From assembly GCF_003391395.1 (NCBI RefSeq), contig NZ_CP024190.1, positions 5,270,001 to 5,334,000 of the forward strand: 64,000 bases of DNA, read 5' to 3'. Each line of letters opens with the position of its first letter. Position 1 is the stretch's first letter. Under the pieces are notes generated by a model. The model was not told where the DNA came from, ran no database searches, and saw nothing but the letters and a program-made list of their open reading frames with translations. The stretch comes from Mycobacterium marinum (lineage in GTDB: Bacteria; Actinomycetota; Actinomycetes; Mycobacteriales; Mycobacteriaceae). Below, one piece after another: positions 25,854 through 34,143 of the stretch. Made by a program: the position numbers and the translations under genes.

Positions 25854-26483
25854 CTACTCGTCTTGCAGCTGCGGATCGGCTTCCAAGTGGGTCAGCCCAT
25901 TCCAGACCAGGTTGACCAGGTGCGCGGCGACGACTTCCTTTTTGGGTTCGCGGGCGTCGAGCCACCACTGCGCGGTCATCGACACCGAACCCACCAAGGC
26001 CTGGGCATACAGCGGAGCCAACTCGGAGTCCAGGCCCCTGCGGGCGAAGTCGCCGGCCAAGATCGAGCTGACCTGGCTGACGGCGTCGTTGAGCAGGCTG
26101 GAATAGGTTCCGGAGCTGATCGACGCCGGTGAGTCGCGGATCATGATGCGAAAGCCGTCGGTGCGTTCTTCGACATAGGTGAGCAACGCCAAGGCAACCC
26201 GCTCGACGCGCACTCGCGATCGGTTGTTGGTCAACGACGAGGTGATGCCGTCCAGCAGGGCCGACATTTCGCGGTCGACCACCACCGCGTACAGGCCCTC
26301 TTTGCCGCCAAAATGCTCGTAGACCACCGGCTTGGAGACGTTGGCACGCTGGGCGATCTCCTCGATCGAGGTCCCGTCGTAGCCGCGTTCGGCGAACAAC
26401 GATCGCGCGATGCCGATCAGCTGATGCCGGCGTTCGCTGCCCGTCATCCGGGCGCGCGGCGCCTTTGCCTCTTTTTCCGGCAT
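25854..26483 (-). CDS. TetR-family transcriptional regulator (Rv1019-like)
   Basis: 209 residues from the ATG at 26483 with GGAGAAA directly upstream. The TetR DNA-binding domain is clear (LIGIARSLFAERGYDGTSIE, RANVSKPVVYEHFGGKEGLY). The C-terminal ligand domain is about 140 residues and holds WWLDAREP and LVWNGLTHL. The ligand is unknown. It lies upstream of mfd-mazG in the same direction with a 66-nt gap, so it may autoregulate and control that operon; the M. tuberculosis ortholog has been described as autoregulated, as far as I recall. Confidence 0.93.
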   Translation of the reverse strand: MPEKEAKAPRARMTGSERRHQLIGIARSLFAERGYDGTSIEEIAQRANVSKPVVYEHFGGKEGLYAVVVDREMSALLDGITSSLTNNRSRVRVERVALALLTYVEERTDGFRIMIRDSPASISSGTYSSLLNDAVSQVSSILAGDFARRGLDSELAPLYAQALVGSVSMTAQWWLDAREPKKEVVAAHLVNLVWNGLTHLEADPQLQDE

Positions 26484-26740
26484 TTTCTCCGGCCCTGCCA
26501 CGCCAACAGGGTATCTGTTTTCCGGCCCGCGGCGCCCAGCGTGCGGGCTGGGCGCCGACTGTGTCTCCAGTGCGCTTCGGTGGCGATATTCGCGCCCCAC
26601 ACGCACGCTGGGCGCCCGGATTGCACCGTGGATGGGGCGCCGACGATGTCGGCGGGATATGGCGGGCTCGGGAATCGGCCCACCCACCCGTTAGAGTTTC
26701 ATGGTGGCGAGCGGGCGAAATGCTCGCCGTCGACCGGCAG

Positions 26741-26812
26741 TCCGTCGTGGTGTAATCGGCAGCACCTCTGATTTTGGTTCAGATAGTTCAGGTTCGAGTC
26801 CTGGCGACGGAG
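26741..26812 (+). tRNA. glnU: tRNA-Gln (anticodon UUG)
   Basis: The acceptor stem is TCCGTCG with CGACGGA. The anticodon stem TCTGA/TCAGA closes a loop TTTTGGT with anticodon TTG. The T arm contains GGTTCGAGTCC and the discriminator is G. CCA is not encoded. It lies directly upstream of glmU, as in M. tuberculosis. Confidence 0.95.
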
Positions 26813-26923
26813 CTTGTTTGGGTGGCACCATCTAGCCCACCTCCACGTGAAATGACACCCTGGAGGGCGTGTCATCACGCCGACCCCTAGCTTGCGTGAG
26901 AAAAAGCCAATAAAGGAGAGTCG

Positions 26924-28402
26924 ATGACGTTTCGTGGTGACACTGCGGTCGTGGTCTTGGCGGCTGGGGCTGGCACCCGGATGCGATCAGACACCCCCAA
27001 GGTGCTGCACACCCTGGCCGGGCGCAGCATGCTGTCCCACTCACTGCACGCGATGGCCAAGCTCGCACCGCAACACCTGGTGGTGGTGCTCGGCCACTGC
27101 CACGAACGTATCTCCCCGCTGGTCGACGAGCTGGCCGAATCCCTCGGTCGCACCATCAACGTGACGTTGCAGGATCGGCCGCTGGGCACCGGGGACGCGG
27201 TGCGCTGCGGCCTGTCGGCCCTTCCCGCCGACTACTCCGGCATCGTGGTCGTCACCGCGGGCGACACCCCGCTATTGGACGCCGAAACGCTGGCCGACCT
27301 GATCGAGACCCACAGCGCGACGTCGTCCGCCGTCACGGTGCTGACCACCACGTTGAGCGACCCGCACGGCTACGGCCGCATCCTGCGCACCCAGGACAAC
27401 GCCGTGATGGCCATTGTCGAACAGACCGATGCGACGCCCTCACAGCGCGAAATCCGCGAGGTCAACGCCGGCGTCTACGCCTTCGAAATCACCGCACTGC
27501 AATCCGCGTTGAGCAGGCTGAGCTCGGACAACGCCCAGCAGGAGCTCTACTTGCCCGACGTCATCGCCATCCTGCGCCGCGACGGGCAAACCGTCAGCGC
27601 CCGCCACATCGACGACAGCGCGCTGGTGGCCGGCGTCAACGATCGGGTCCAGCTGGCCCAGCTGGGCGCCGAGCTGAACCGCCGGATAGTGGCCGCCCAC
27701 CAGATGGCCGGCGTCACCGTGATCGACCCGGCAACCACCTGGATCGACGTGGACGTGGCGATCGGACGCGACACCGTTATCCAGCCGGGGACCCAGTTGC
27801 TGGGCCATACCCAGATCGGCGACCGCTGCGAAATCGGGCCCGACACGACGCTGACCGACGTCACCGTCGGGGACAACGCCTCGGTGGTACGCACCCACGG
27901 CAGCTCGTCATCGATCGGCGCAGCGGCCGCGGTCGGCCCCTTCACCTACTTGCGGCCCGGCACGGTGCTGGGCACCGGCGGCAAGCTGGGCGCCTTCGTG
28001 GAGACCAAGAACTCGACCATTGGCGCCGGCACCAAGGTGCCGCACCTGACCTACGTCGGCGACGCCGACATCGGCGACGACAGCAACATCGGTGCGGGCA
28101 GCGTGTTCGTCAACTACGACGGCATGACCAAGAACCGCGCCACCATCGGCTCGCACGTGCGCAGCGGCGCCGGCACCAGGTTCGTGGCACCGGTGAATGT
28201 CGGCGACGGGGCATACACCGGGGCCGGCACCGTGATCCGCGACGATGTTCCACCGGGCGCGCTCGCGGTGTCCGGCGGGCCGCAGCGCAATATCGAAGAC
28301 TGGGTGCAGCAGAAGCGTCCAGGAACCCCGTCCGCCGAGGCCGCCCGCAAGGCCTCGGCCGAACAATCCACACCGCCGCCCGACGCCGATCAGACACCGT
28401 GA
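26924..28402 (+). CDS. glmU: Bifunctional N-acetylglucosamine-1-phosphate uridyltransferase/glucosamine-1-phosphate acetyltransferase
   Basis: 492 residues. It makes UDP-GlcNAc for peptidoglycan and arabinogalactan linker synthesis. The N-terminal pyrophosphorylase domain starts LAAGAGTRMRSDTPKVLH (nucleotide and Mg binding). The C-terminal left-handed beta helix has hexapeptide repeats (IGPDTTLTDVTVG onward), the acetyltransferase motif FVETKNSTIGAG and NYDGMTKNRATIG. An Ala/Pro/Glu-rich tail follows. AAAGGAGAG lies upstream of the ATG. It is followed by prs. Confidence 0.96.
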   Translation: MTFRGDTAVVVLAAGAGTRMRSDTPKVLHTLAGRSMLSHSLHAMAKLAPQHLVVVLGHCHERISPLVDELAESLGRTINVTLQDRPLGTGDAVRCGLSALPADYSGIVVVTAGDTPLLDAETLADLIETHSATSSAVTVLTTTLSDPHGYGRILRTQDNAVMAIVEQTDATPSQREIREVNAGVYAFEITALQSALSRLSSDNAQQELYLPDVIAILRRDGQTVSARHIDDSALVAGVNDRVQLAQLGAELNRRIVAAHQMAGVTVIDPATTWIDVDVAIGRDTVIQPGTQLLGHTQIGDRCEIGPDTTLTDVTVGDNASVVRTHGSSSSIGAAAAVGPFTYLRPGTVLGTGGKLGAFVETKNSTIGAGTKVPHLTYVGDADIGDDSNIGAGSVFVNYDGMTKNRATIGSHVRSGAGTRFVAPVNVGDGAYTGAGTVIRDDVPPGALAVSGGPQRNIEDWVQQKRPGTPSAEAARKASAEQSTPPPDADQTP

Positions 28403-28514
28403 ATTCGCTTCTCGGCTACCCGGCGACATGTGCAGGCCCTTCGCTACGTACGATGAGGCGTTCGATTTCCCATTCAGATCCCACTTTTGATCCCGAAACG
28501 GCGAGGGCAGCGCG

Positions 28515-29495
28515 TTGAGCCACGACTGGACCGATAACCGCAAGAACCTGATGCTCTTCAGCGGGCGCGCCCATCCGGAGCTGGCCGAACAGGTGGCCAA
28601 AGAACTCGACGTTCACGTGACCGCGCAGACCGCGCGTGAGTTTGCCAACGGCGAGATCTTCGTGCGCTTCCAGGAGTCGGTGCGTGGATGCGACGCCTTT
28701 GTTCTGCAGTCCTGCCCGGCACCGGTGAACACCTGGCTGATGGAACAGCTGATCATGATCGACGCGCTCAAGCGCGGCAGCGCCAAGCGGATCACCGCGG
28801 TCATGCCGTTCTACCCCTATGCCCGGCAGGACAAGAAGCACCGCGGCCGCGAACCGATCTCGGCGCGGCTGGTGGCCGATCTACTCAAGACCGCCGGCGC
28901 CGACCGAATCGTGACCGTCGACCTGCACACCGATCAGATCCAGGGCTTCTTCGACGGACCCGTCGACCACATGCGCGGGCAGAACCTGCTGACCGGCTAC
29001 ATCAGGGACAACTACTCCGACAACAACATGGTCGTGGTCTCCCCCGACTCGGGCCGAGTGCGCATCGCCGAAAAATGGGCCGACGCGCTGGGCGGCGTTC
29101 CGCTGGCCTTCATTCACAAGACCCGCGACCCGCGAGTGCCCAACCAGGTGGTCTCCAACCGGGTGGTGGGCGACGTCGCCGGCCGGACCTGCGTGCTGAT
29201 CGACGACATGATTGACACCGGCGGCACGATTGCGGGTGCGGTGCAGTTGCTGCGCAACGACGGCGCCGGCGACGTGATCATCGCGGCGACCCACGGTGTG
29301 TTGTCTGACCCCGCCGCCGAGCGGCTGGCCGCATGCGGCGCCCGCGAGGTGATCGTCACCAACACCCTCCCGATCACCGAGGCCAAGCGTTTTCCGCAGC
29401 TCACGGTCTTGTCCATCGCTCCGCTGCTGGCCAGCACCATCCGCGCCGTATTCGAAAACGGCTCAGTCACAGGACTATTCGACGGAGACGCGTAG
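28515..29495 (+). CDS. prs: Ribose-phosphate pyrophosphokinase
   Basis: 326 residues from a TTG at 28515 with GAGGG upstream; the protein begins (M)SHDWTDNRKNLMLFSGR. It makes PRPP for nucleotide, His, Trp and decaprenylphosphoryl arabinose synthesis. It shows the flexible loop YARQDKKHRGREPIS, the DLHTDQIQGFF segment and the PRPP loop VLIDDMIDTGGTI. It is cotranscribed with the ArsC-like gene, whose ATG directly abuts the stop. Confidence 0.96.
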   Translation: MSHDWTDNRKNLMLFSGRAHPELAEQVAKELDVHVTAQTAREFANGEIFVRFQESVRGCDAFVLQSCPAPVNTWLMEQLIMIDALKRGSAKRITAVMPFYPYARQDKKHRGREPISARLVADLLKTAGADRIVTVDLHTDQIQGFFDGPVDHMRGQNLLTGYIRDNYSDNNMVVVSPDSGRVRIAEKWADALGGVPLAFIHKTRDPRVPNQVVSNRVVGDVAGRTCVLIDDMIDTGGTIAGAVQLLRNDGAGDVIIAATHGVLSDPAAERLAACGAREVIVTNTLPITEAKRFPQLTVLSIAPLLASTIRAVFENGSVTGLFDGDA

Positions 29496-29864
29496 ATGGC
29501 CGCCGGAACCGCGGGGACCACACCCGAGGCCGTCATCTACCACAATCCCAAGTGCAGCACGTCGCGCAAGACCCTGGAATTGCTGCGTGAGCAGGGCCTG
29601 GAGCCGACCGTCGTCCAGTATCTGAAGACACCACCGACGCGGGACGAGTTGGTGCGCATGATCGGCGATGCCGGCATCGAGGTGCGCACCGCCGTGCGCA
29701 AACGCGACCGGCTGTACGAGGAGCTGAACCTCGCTGACGCGACCGATGCGCAACTGCTCGACGCGATGGCCGAGCACCCCGTGCTCATCGAACGGCCGTT
29801 TGTGGTCACCCCGAAGGGCACCCGGCTGGCTCGTCCGGTCGAGGCCGTTCGCGAGATCCTGTGA
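29496..29864 (+). CDS. arsC: ArsC/Spx-family thiol reductase, arsenate reductase-like
   Basis: 122 residues with a thioredoxin-like ArsC fold. The active-site motif is HNPKCSTSRKTL, with Cys and Arg in the CxxxR arrangement, followed by PPTRDELVRMI. RPFVVTPKGTRLARP supplies the later substrate-binding Arg/Pro segment. It could reduce arsenate with a glutaredoxin- or mycothiol-type partner, or act in another thiol role. No arsenite pump or ArsR is nearby, so a dedicated arsenic operon is not supported. The ATG abuts the prs stop and the lpqT start overlaps by 4 nt. Confidence 0.87.
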   Translation: MAAGTAGTTPEAVIYHNPKCSTSRKTLELLREQGLEPTVVQYLKTPPTRDELVRMIGDAGIEVRTAVRKRDRLYEELNLADATDAQLLDAMAEHPVLIERPFVVTPKGTRLARPVEAVREIL

Positions 29865-30517
29865 CAGCTCGCCGGATCGCAGCGGCCGTCGTTTCACTCG
29901 CGGTCACGATGCCGGCGGTTGCCTGCAGCACACCCGAGCCCCCTGACTACAAATCCATCTGGACCACGAGCGCAACAACTAGCACCACCGCCACCACCGC
30001 CCCGCCCGTGCCGCTGTCGCAGTACCTGGAAAGCATCGGGGTGAGCGGAAAGCAGATCGCGCCGAGTGACCTCAAAGGCCTTACCGTGTCGATCCCGACA
30101 CCACCGGGCTGGTCCCCCTACGAGGGCCCGAAGATCAACCCGGAAACGGTGATCATCTCCAAGGGCGGCCACTACCCCACGGCCAGACTGGTCGTGTTCT
30201 TGCTGCGCGGGAACTTCGACCCCGCCGACGTCGCCAGGCGCGGCAACGACGACGCGCAACTGTTCGAGAACTTCAAACAGCTGGACGCCTCGTCGGCAGA
30301 CTTTCACGGTTTTCCCTCGTCGATGATGCAGGGCAGCTACGACCTCGAGGGTGCCCGCATGCACAGCTGGAATCGGATCGTCATTCCCACCGGGCCGCCG
30401 CCGGACAACCAGCGGTATCTGGTCCAACTGACCATCACCAGCCTGGCCAGTCAGGCCGCCGGCAGCGCATCCGACATCGAGTCGATCATCAACGGATTCG
30501 TGGTTGCGGTGAAGTGA
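29861..30517 (+). CDS. lpqT: Lipoprotein LpqT (LpqN/LpqT family)
   Basis: 218 residues from a GTG that overlaps the arsC-like stop (GTGA). The signal peptide MTARRIAAAVVSLAVTMPAV ends at a lipobox Cys (AVACS). A Thr/Ser-rich linker follows, then a mycobacterial LpqN/LpqT domain (TVSIPTPPGWSPYEG, QRYLVQLTITSL). It is exported and lipid-anchored; its molecular role is unknown. It ends in TGATG with the SDR start. Confidence 0.92.
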   Translation: MTARRIAAAVVSLAVTMPAVACSTPEPPDYKSIWTTSATTSTTATTAPPVPLSQYLESIGVSGKQIAPSDLKGLTVSIPTPPGWSPYEGPKINPETVIISKGGHYPTARLVVFLLRGNFDPADVARRGNDDAQLFENFKQLDASSADFHGFPSSMMQGSYDLEGARMHSWNRIVIPTGPPPDNQRYLVQLTITSLASQAAGSASDIESIINGFVVAVK

Positions 30518-31398
30518 TGGCCGACTGGACCGCCGCGGATCTACCGTCGTTCACCGGGCGCACGGTCATCGTGACCGGCGCAAACAGCGGGCTGGGCGCC
30601 GTCACCGCGCGCGAGCTGGCCCGCCATGGCGCCAGGGTCATCCTGGCCGTGCGCAACACGAGCAAGGGCGAGGCCGCCGCACAACAGATGACCGGCTCCA
30701 ATGCCGGCCCGGTCGAGGTCCGCCGCCTCGATCTGCAAGATCTGTCATCGGTTCGCGAATTCGCGGCCGGCGTCGACAAGTCCGACCTGCTGATCAACAA
30801 CGCCGGCATCATGGCCACGCCCTACGCGCTGACCGCGGACGGCTTCGAGAGCCAGATCGGCACCAACCACCTCGGCCATTTCGCGCTCACCAACCTGTTG
30901 CTGCCCAAACTCACCGACCGGGTGGTCACGGTGTCGTCCATGGCGCACTGGACGGGCCGGATCAACTTGGCCGACCTGAACTACCAGTCCCGGCGGTACT
31001 CCCCCTGGCTGGCCTACGGCCAGTCCAAACTCGCCAACCTGCTGTTCACCAGCGAGCTGCAAAAGCGCCTGGACGCGGCCGGCTCGCCGCTGCGCGCGCT
31101 GGCCGCCCATCCGGGGTTCTCCCACACCAACCTGCAGGGGGCCTCGGGCCGCAAGCTCGGCGATGCGGTCGTGTCGTTCGGCACCAGGCTGATCGCCACC
31201 GACGCCGATTTCGGGGCCCGCCAGACTTTGTACGCCGCCTCTCAGGATCTGCCGGGCAACACCTATGTCGGGCCCAGATTCGGCTACGTCGGTCCCACCC
31301 GATCGGTGGGCCGCAGCCGGCGCGCCAAGAACGCAGTCGCGGCCGCCGCGCTGTGGGAGCTGTCCGAGCAGCTCACGGGAGCCGAATTTCCGTTCTGA
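30517..31398 (+). CDS. Short-chain dehydrogenase/reductase
   Basis: 293 residues. The Rossmann N-terminus has TGANSGLG (residues 20-27). NNAGIMATP and the catalytic YGQSK (Tyr-Lys) are all present, with Ser in VVTVSSMAHW. The size and pattern resemble the retinol dehydrogenase/WW-oxidoreductase-like NADP-dependent SDRs. The substrate is unknown, perhaps a lipid alcohol or ketone. The ATG shares one base with the lpqT TGA, so it is the last gene of prs-arsC-lpqT-SDR. Confidence 0.9.
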   Translation: MADWTAADLPSFTGRTVIVTGANSGLGAVTARELARHGARVILAVRNTSKGEAAAQQMTGSNAGPVEVRRLDLQDLSSVREFAAGVDKSDLLINNAGIMATPYALTADGFESQIGTNHLGHFALTNLLLPKLTDRVVTVSSMAHWTGRINLADLNYQSRRYSPWLAYGQSKLANLLFTSELQKRLDAAGSPLRALAAHPGFSHTNLQGASGRKLGDAVVSFGTRLIATDADFGARQTLYAASQDLPGNTYVGPRFGYVGPTRSVGRSRRAKNAVAAAALWELSEQLTGAEFPF

Positions 31399-31645
31399 GC
31401 GCCACCGCGCCGGCCCAGCCACACCGGTCACGTGGGCCCCACCAGTCGCTGGGGTAGCCGGCGGGCACCCCCGCCCGCCGCGAATTTCCGCTCCGAGGTG
31501 CGGATGCGCTAACCTTGCCGGGCGTCACGGCGAGGGTGGCTGACGGGTGTGTGCCGATCAGAGCACCGTTATCGACGGAGACCGACGGTTGTCGCGATCC
31601 TCGCCCGTGCCATGAACCAGGCACCAAGCCCAGAGGAGCGACACA

Positions 31646-32290
31646 ATGGCCAAAGCTGCAGTCAACCAACTAGTGGTTACCGTACGCACCGAGACCGGCA
31701 AGGGCGCCTCCCGGCGAGCCCGCCGTGAGGGCAAGGTTCCGGCCGTGATGTACGGCCACGGCGCCGAGCCGCAGCACTTGGAGCTACCCGCCCACGACTA
31801 CGCGGCGGTCCTTCGAAACTCCGGCACCAATGCGGTGCTCACCCTGGACATCGCGGGCGAGGAGCAGCTGGCGCTGACCAAGGCGCTGGACATCCACCCG
31901 ATCCGCCGCACCATCCAGCACGCCGACTTGGTGGTGGTGCGCCGCGGCGAGAAGGTCGTCGTCGAGGTCTCGGTTGCCGTCGAAGGCGACGCCGCGCCCG
32001 GCACCCTGGTTACCCAGGAGGCCAACACCATCGAAATCGAGGCCGAGGCCATGTCGATTCCCGAGCAGCTGACGGTGTCGATCGAAGGCGCGGAGCCTGG
32101 CACCCAGTTCACCGCGGGGCAGATCGAGCTGCCGGCGGGCGTCGGTCTGATTTCTGACCCCGAGATGCTGGTCGTCAACGTGGTGACCGCACCGACCGCC
32201 GAGGACCTCGAGCAAGCGGGTGGCGAAGAAGGCGCCGAGTCCGCGGCAGCCGAGGGAGAGGGCGGTCAAGCCGAAGCCGAGTCCGAGTAA
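31646..32290 (+). CDS. rplY: 50S ribosomal protein L25/general stress protein CTC
   Basis: 214 residues. The N-terminal L25 domain (about 1-95) binds 5S rRNA: RTETGKGASRRARREGKVP and VMYGHGAEPQHLELP are typical. A C-terminal CTC beta domain (96-185) follows, then an acidic Gly/Ala/Glu tail. GAGGAGCGACACA precedes the ATG. It is followed after 12 nt by pth. Confidence 0.95.
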   Translation: MAKAAVNQLVVTVRTETGKGASRRARREGKVPAVMYGHGAEPQHLELPAHDYAAVLRNSGTNAVLTLDIAGEEQLALTKALDIHPIRRTIQHADLVVVRRGEKVVVEVSVAVEGDAAPGTLVTQEANTIEIEAEAMSIPEQLTVSIEGAEPGTQFTAGQIELPAGVGLISDPEMLVVNVVTAPTAEDLEQAGGEEGAESAAAEGEGGQAEAESE

Positions 32291-32302
32291 GCGGTTCGCA
32301 GT

Positions 32303-32878
32303 ATGGCCGAGCCGTTATTGGTCGTCGGCCTGGGCAACCCGGGGGAAAACTACGCCCGGACCCGGCACAACCTCGGGTTCATGGTTGCCGACCTCCTTGC
32401 TGCCAGGCTGGGCGCAAAGTTCAAGGTGCACAAGCGCTCCGGCGCCGAAGTGGTGACGGGTCGATTGGCGCAGCGCTCGGTGGTCCTGGCCAAACCGCGC
32501 TGCTACATGAACGAGTCGGGCCGCCAGGTGGCACCTCTGGCGAAGTTTTACTCGGTGCCACCGGCGGACCTCATCGTCATTCACGACGAGCTCGACCTCG
32601 ATTTCGGCCGCATCAGGCTCAAATTCGGGGGCGGCGAAGGCGGGCACAACGGATTGCGCTCGGTGGCAGCGGCGCTGGGCACCAAGGACTTCCAGCGGGT
32701 GCGCATCGGCATCGGCCGCCCGCCCGGCCGCAAGGATCCGGCGACATTCGTGCTGGAGAATTTCAGCTCACCGGAGCGTCCGGAAGTACCCACGATCTGC
32801 GAACAGGCCGCTGACGCCACCGAGTTGCTCGTCGAAATTGGCCTGGAGCCGGCCCAAAACCGGGTCCACGCCTGGTGA
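32303..32878 (+). CDS. pth: Peptidyl-tRNA hydrolase
   Basis: 191 residues. It releases peptides from peptidyl-tRNA that has dropped off ribosomes. Conserved catalytic and binding residues are in GLGNPGENYARTRHNLGF (Asn and catalytic His), MNESGRQV, VIHDELDLDFGRIRLK (Asp) and GGGEGGHNGLRS. It is cotranscribed with rplY. It ends 13 nt from the convergent DUF302 lipoprotein gene. Confidence 0.96.
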   Translation: MAEPLLVVGLGNPGENYARTRHNLGFMVADLLAARLGAKFKVHKRSGAEVVTGRLAQRSVVLAKPRCYMNESGRQVAPLAKFYSVPPADLIVIHDELDLDFGRIRLKFGGGEGGHNGLRSVAAALGTKDFQRVRIGIGRPPGRKDPATFVLENFSSPERPEVPTICEQAADATELLVEIGLEPAQNRVHAW

Positions 32879-32891
32879 GGCCGGTGTGGGT

Positions 32892-33866
32892 TTAGCGCTT
32901 GGCCGCCGCGGCTTCGGCGATGGCGTGGATGGCCTGCGATAGCTGCTGTCCCACGTCGGCGCGACCGGGGTCGATGGCGGTGAGCAGCGGAGCTGGATCG
33001 AAGTAGCTGATGTGCGCCGGACCGCGGGCGTCCGCCCAAACATGGACCCGCACCGGAACCACCGCACCGATCGCTTGAGTGGTACCGAAGAGCGTCTTGC
33101 CAATCTGTGGATCACCCACGAAGAAGCTGTGTGAACGCTGTAGCTGCATTCCGATCGCTTCCAGCCTGGAAGCTTGATTCACATCACCGAGAATCACCAT
33201 CCCGTTCTGGTCGGCCGCCCAGTGCAACGCAGCAATGCTCGCCTCGAAAGCGGTCGATGTGTCGACCGTGACGAACTTGGTCTCCACCTTGGTTTCCTGA
33301 GGTGTGCCGCCGCCCGCGGCCGCGGCCGCGGCGATGGTGCGGATTGCTTGCGAGATCTTCTGACCGGCGTCGGCCAGGCCCGGATCGACGGCGGTGAACT
33401 CCGGCGCCGGGTCGATGTAGCTGATATGCGCCGGGCCATCGCCATCCACCCAGACGTGCACCCGTACCGGAACCACCGTGCCGATCGCTTGAGTCGCATC
33501 GAAAAACGTCTTACCGATCTGCGGGTTACCAACAAAGAAGCTATGCGCGCCCGGCAACCGCAGGCCGTTGGCCGCCAGCTCAGCATCCTGGTTGATGTCA
33601 CCGACGATGAGCATCCCGTTGTCGGCGGCGGCGGCGCGCAGCGCATCGGCGGTGGCTTCGAACGGCTGGCTCGAGGTGTAGGTGATGTAGGTCGTCGAAA
33701 CGGTTCGCTGCCCGTTTGCTGCACCGGTGGTCACCGAAGCGCTGGGCGATTCGGTAGCGATCTTGTTGCCGCCGCTACAGCCGGTCACGGAAAAGGCCAC
33801 GACAGCGGCAACGACAGAAAGGCGTGCGGCGACTCGCGCCGCTAGGGATCGTGATCCGCGAAACAT
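32892..33866 (-). CDS. Lipoprotein with two tandem DUF302 domains
   Basis: 324 residues from the ATG at 33866. The signal peptide ends at lipobox SVTGC, so the protein is lipid-anchored outside the membrane. Two DUF302 domains follow, about residues 45-175 and 195-320. The duplicated cores SFFVGNPQIGKTFFDATQAI and SFFVGDPQIGKTLFGTTQAI, and PVRVHVW with PAHISYxDPAP, show a recent internal duplication. DUF302 proteins have no settled function; some bind small ligands or metals. It lies between pth and a divergent PE_PGRS gene, at a point where M. tuberculosis has neither. Confidence 0.9.
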   Translation of the reverse strand: MFRGSRSLAARVAARLSVVAAVVAFSVTGCSGGNKIATESPSASVTTGAANGQRTVSTTYITYTSSQPFEATADALRAAAADNGMLIVGDINQDAELAANGLRLPGAHSFFVGNPQIGKTFFDATQAIGTVVPVRVHVWVDGDGPAHISYIDPAPEFTAVDPGLADAGQKISQAIRTIAAAAAAGGGTPQETKVETKFVTVDTSTAFEASIAALHWAADQNGMVILGDVNQASRLEAIGMQLQRSHSFFVGDPQIGKTLFGTTQAIGAVVPVRVHVWADARGPAHISYFDPAPLLTAIDPGRADVGQQLSQAIHAIAEAAAAKR

Positions 33867-34143
33867 CAGGTACTGCTCCCTTCGACACCGCGATGGGGCC
33901 GGCTGTTCGGCTGGCAAAGCCGTGGCAGCGGTCACTTTGGCAAGAACATTCCACCATTGCTTCGCTGCCCAGAGAACACCGTGATCGGTCGGCCAGGCGT
34001 GCATGTCCTGGCCGCAGCCAACGCGCCAGCACAAGCGCGCGCGCCAGTAGGGGCCGGATGCCCTTGTGGTACCGACGATGTCGCCCGGCGCGGCAGTCCG
34101 ACGGGTCTCCACAATGCGGCTCTGTACAAGAGAGGGAATCGCC

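Noticed and set aside
29496..29864. Arsenic resistance operon
   Set aside because: No ArsR, ArsB/Acr3 or ArsM-like gene is nearby; the gene is coupled to prs and lpqT.
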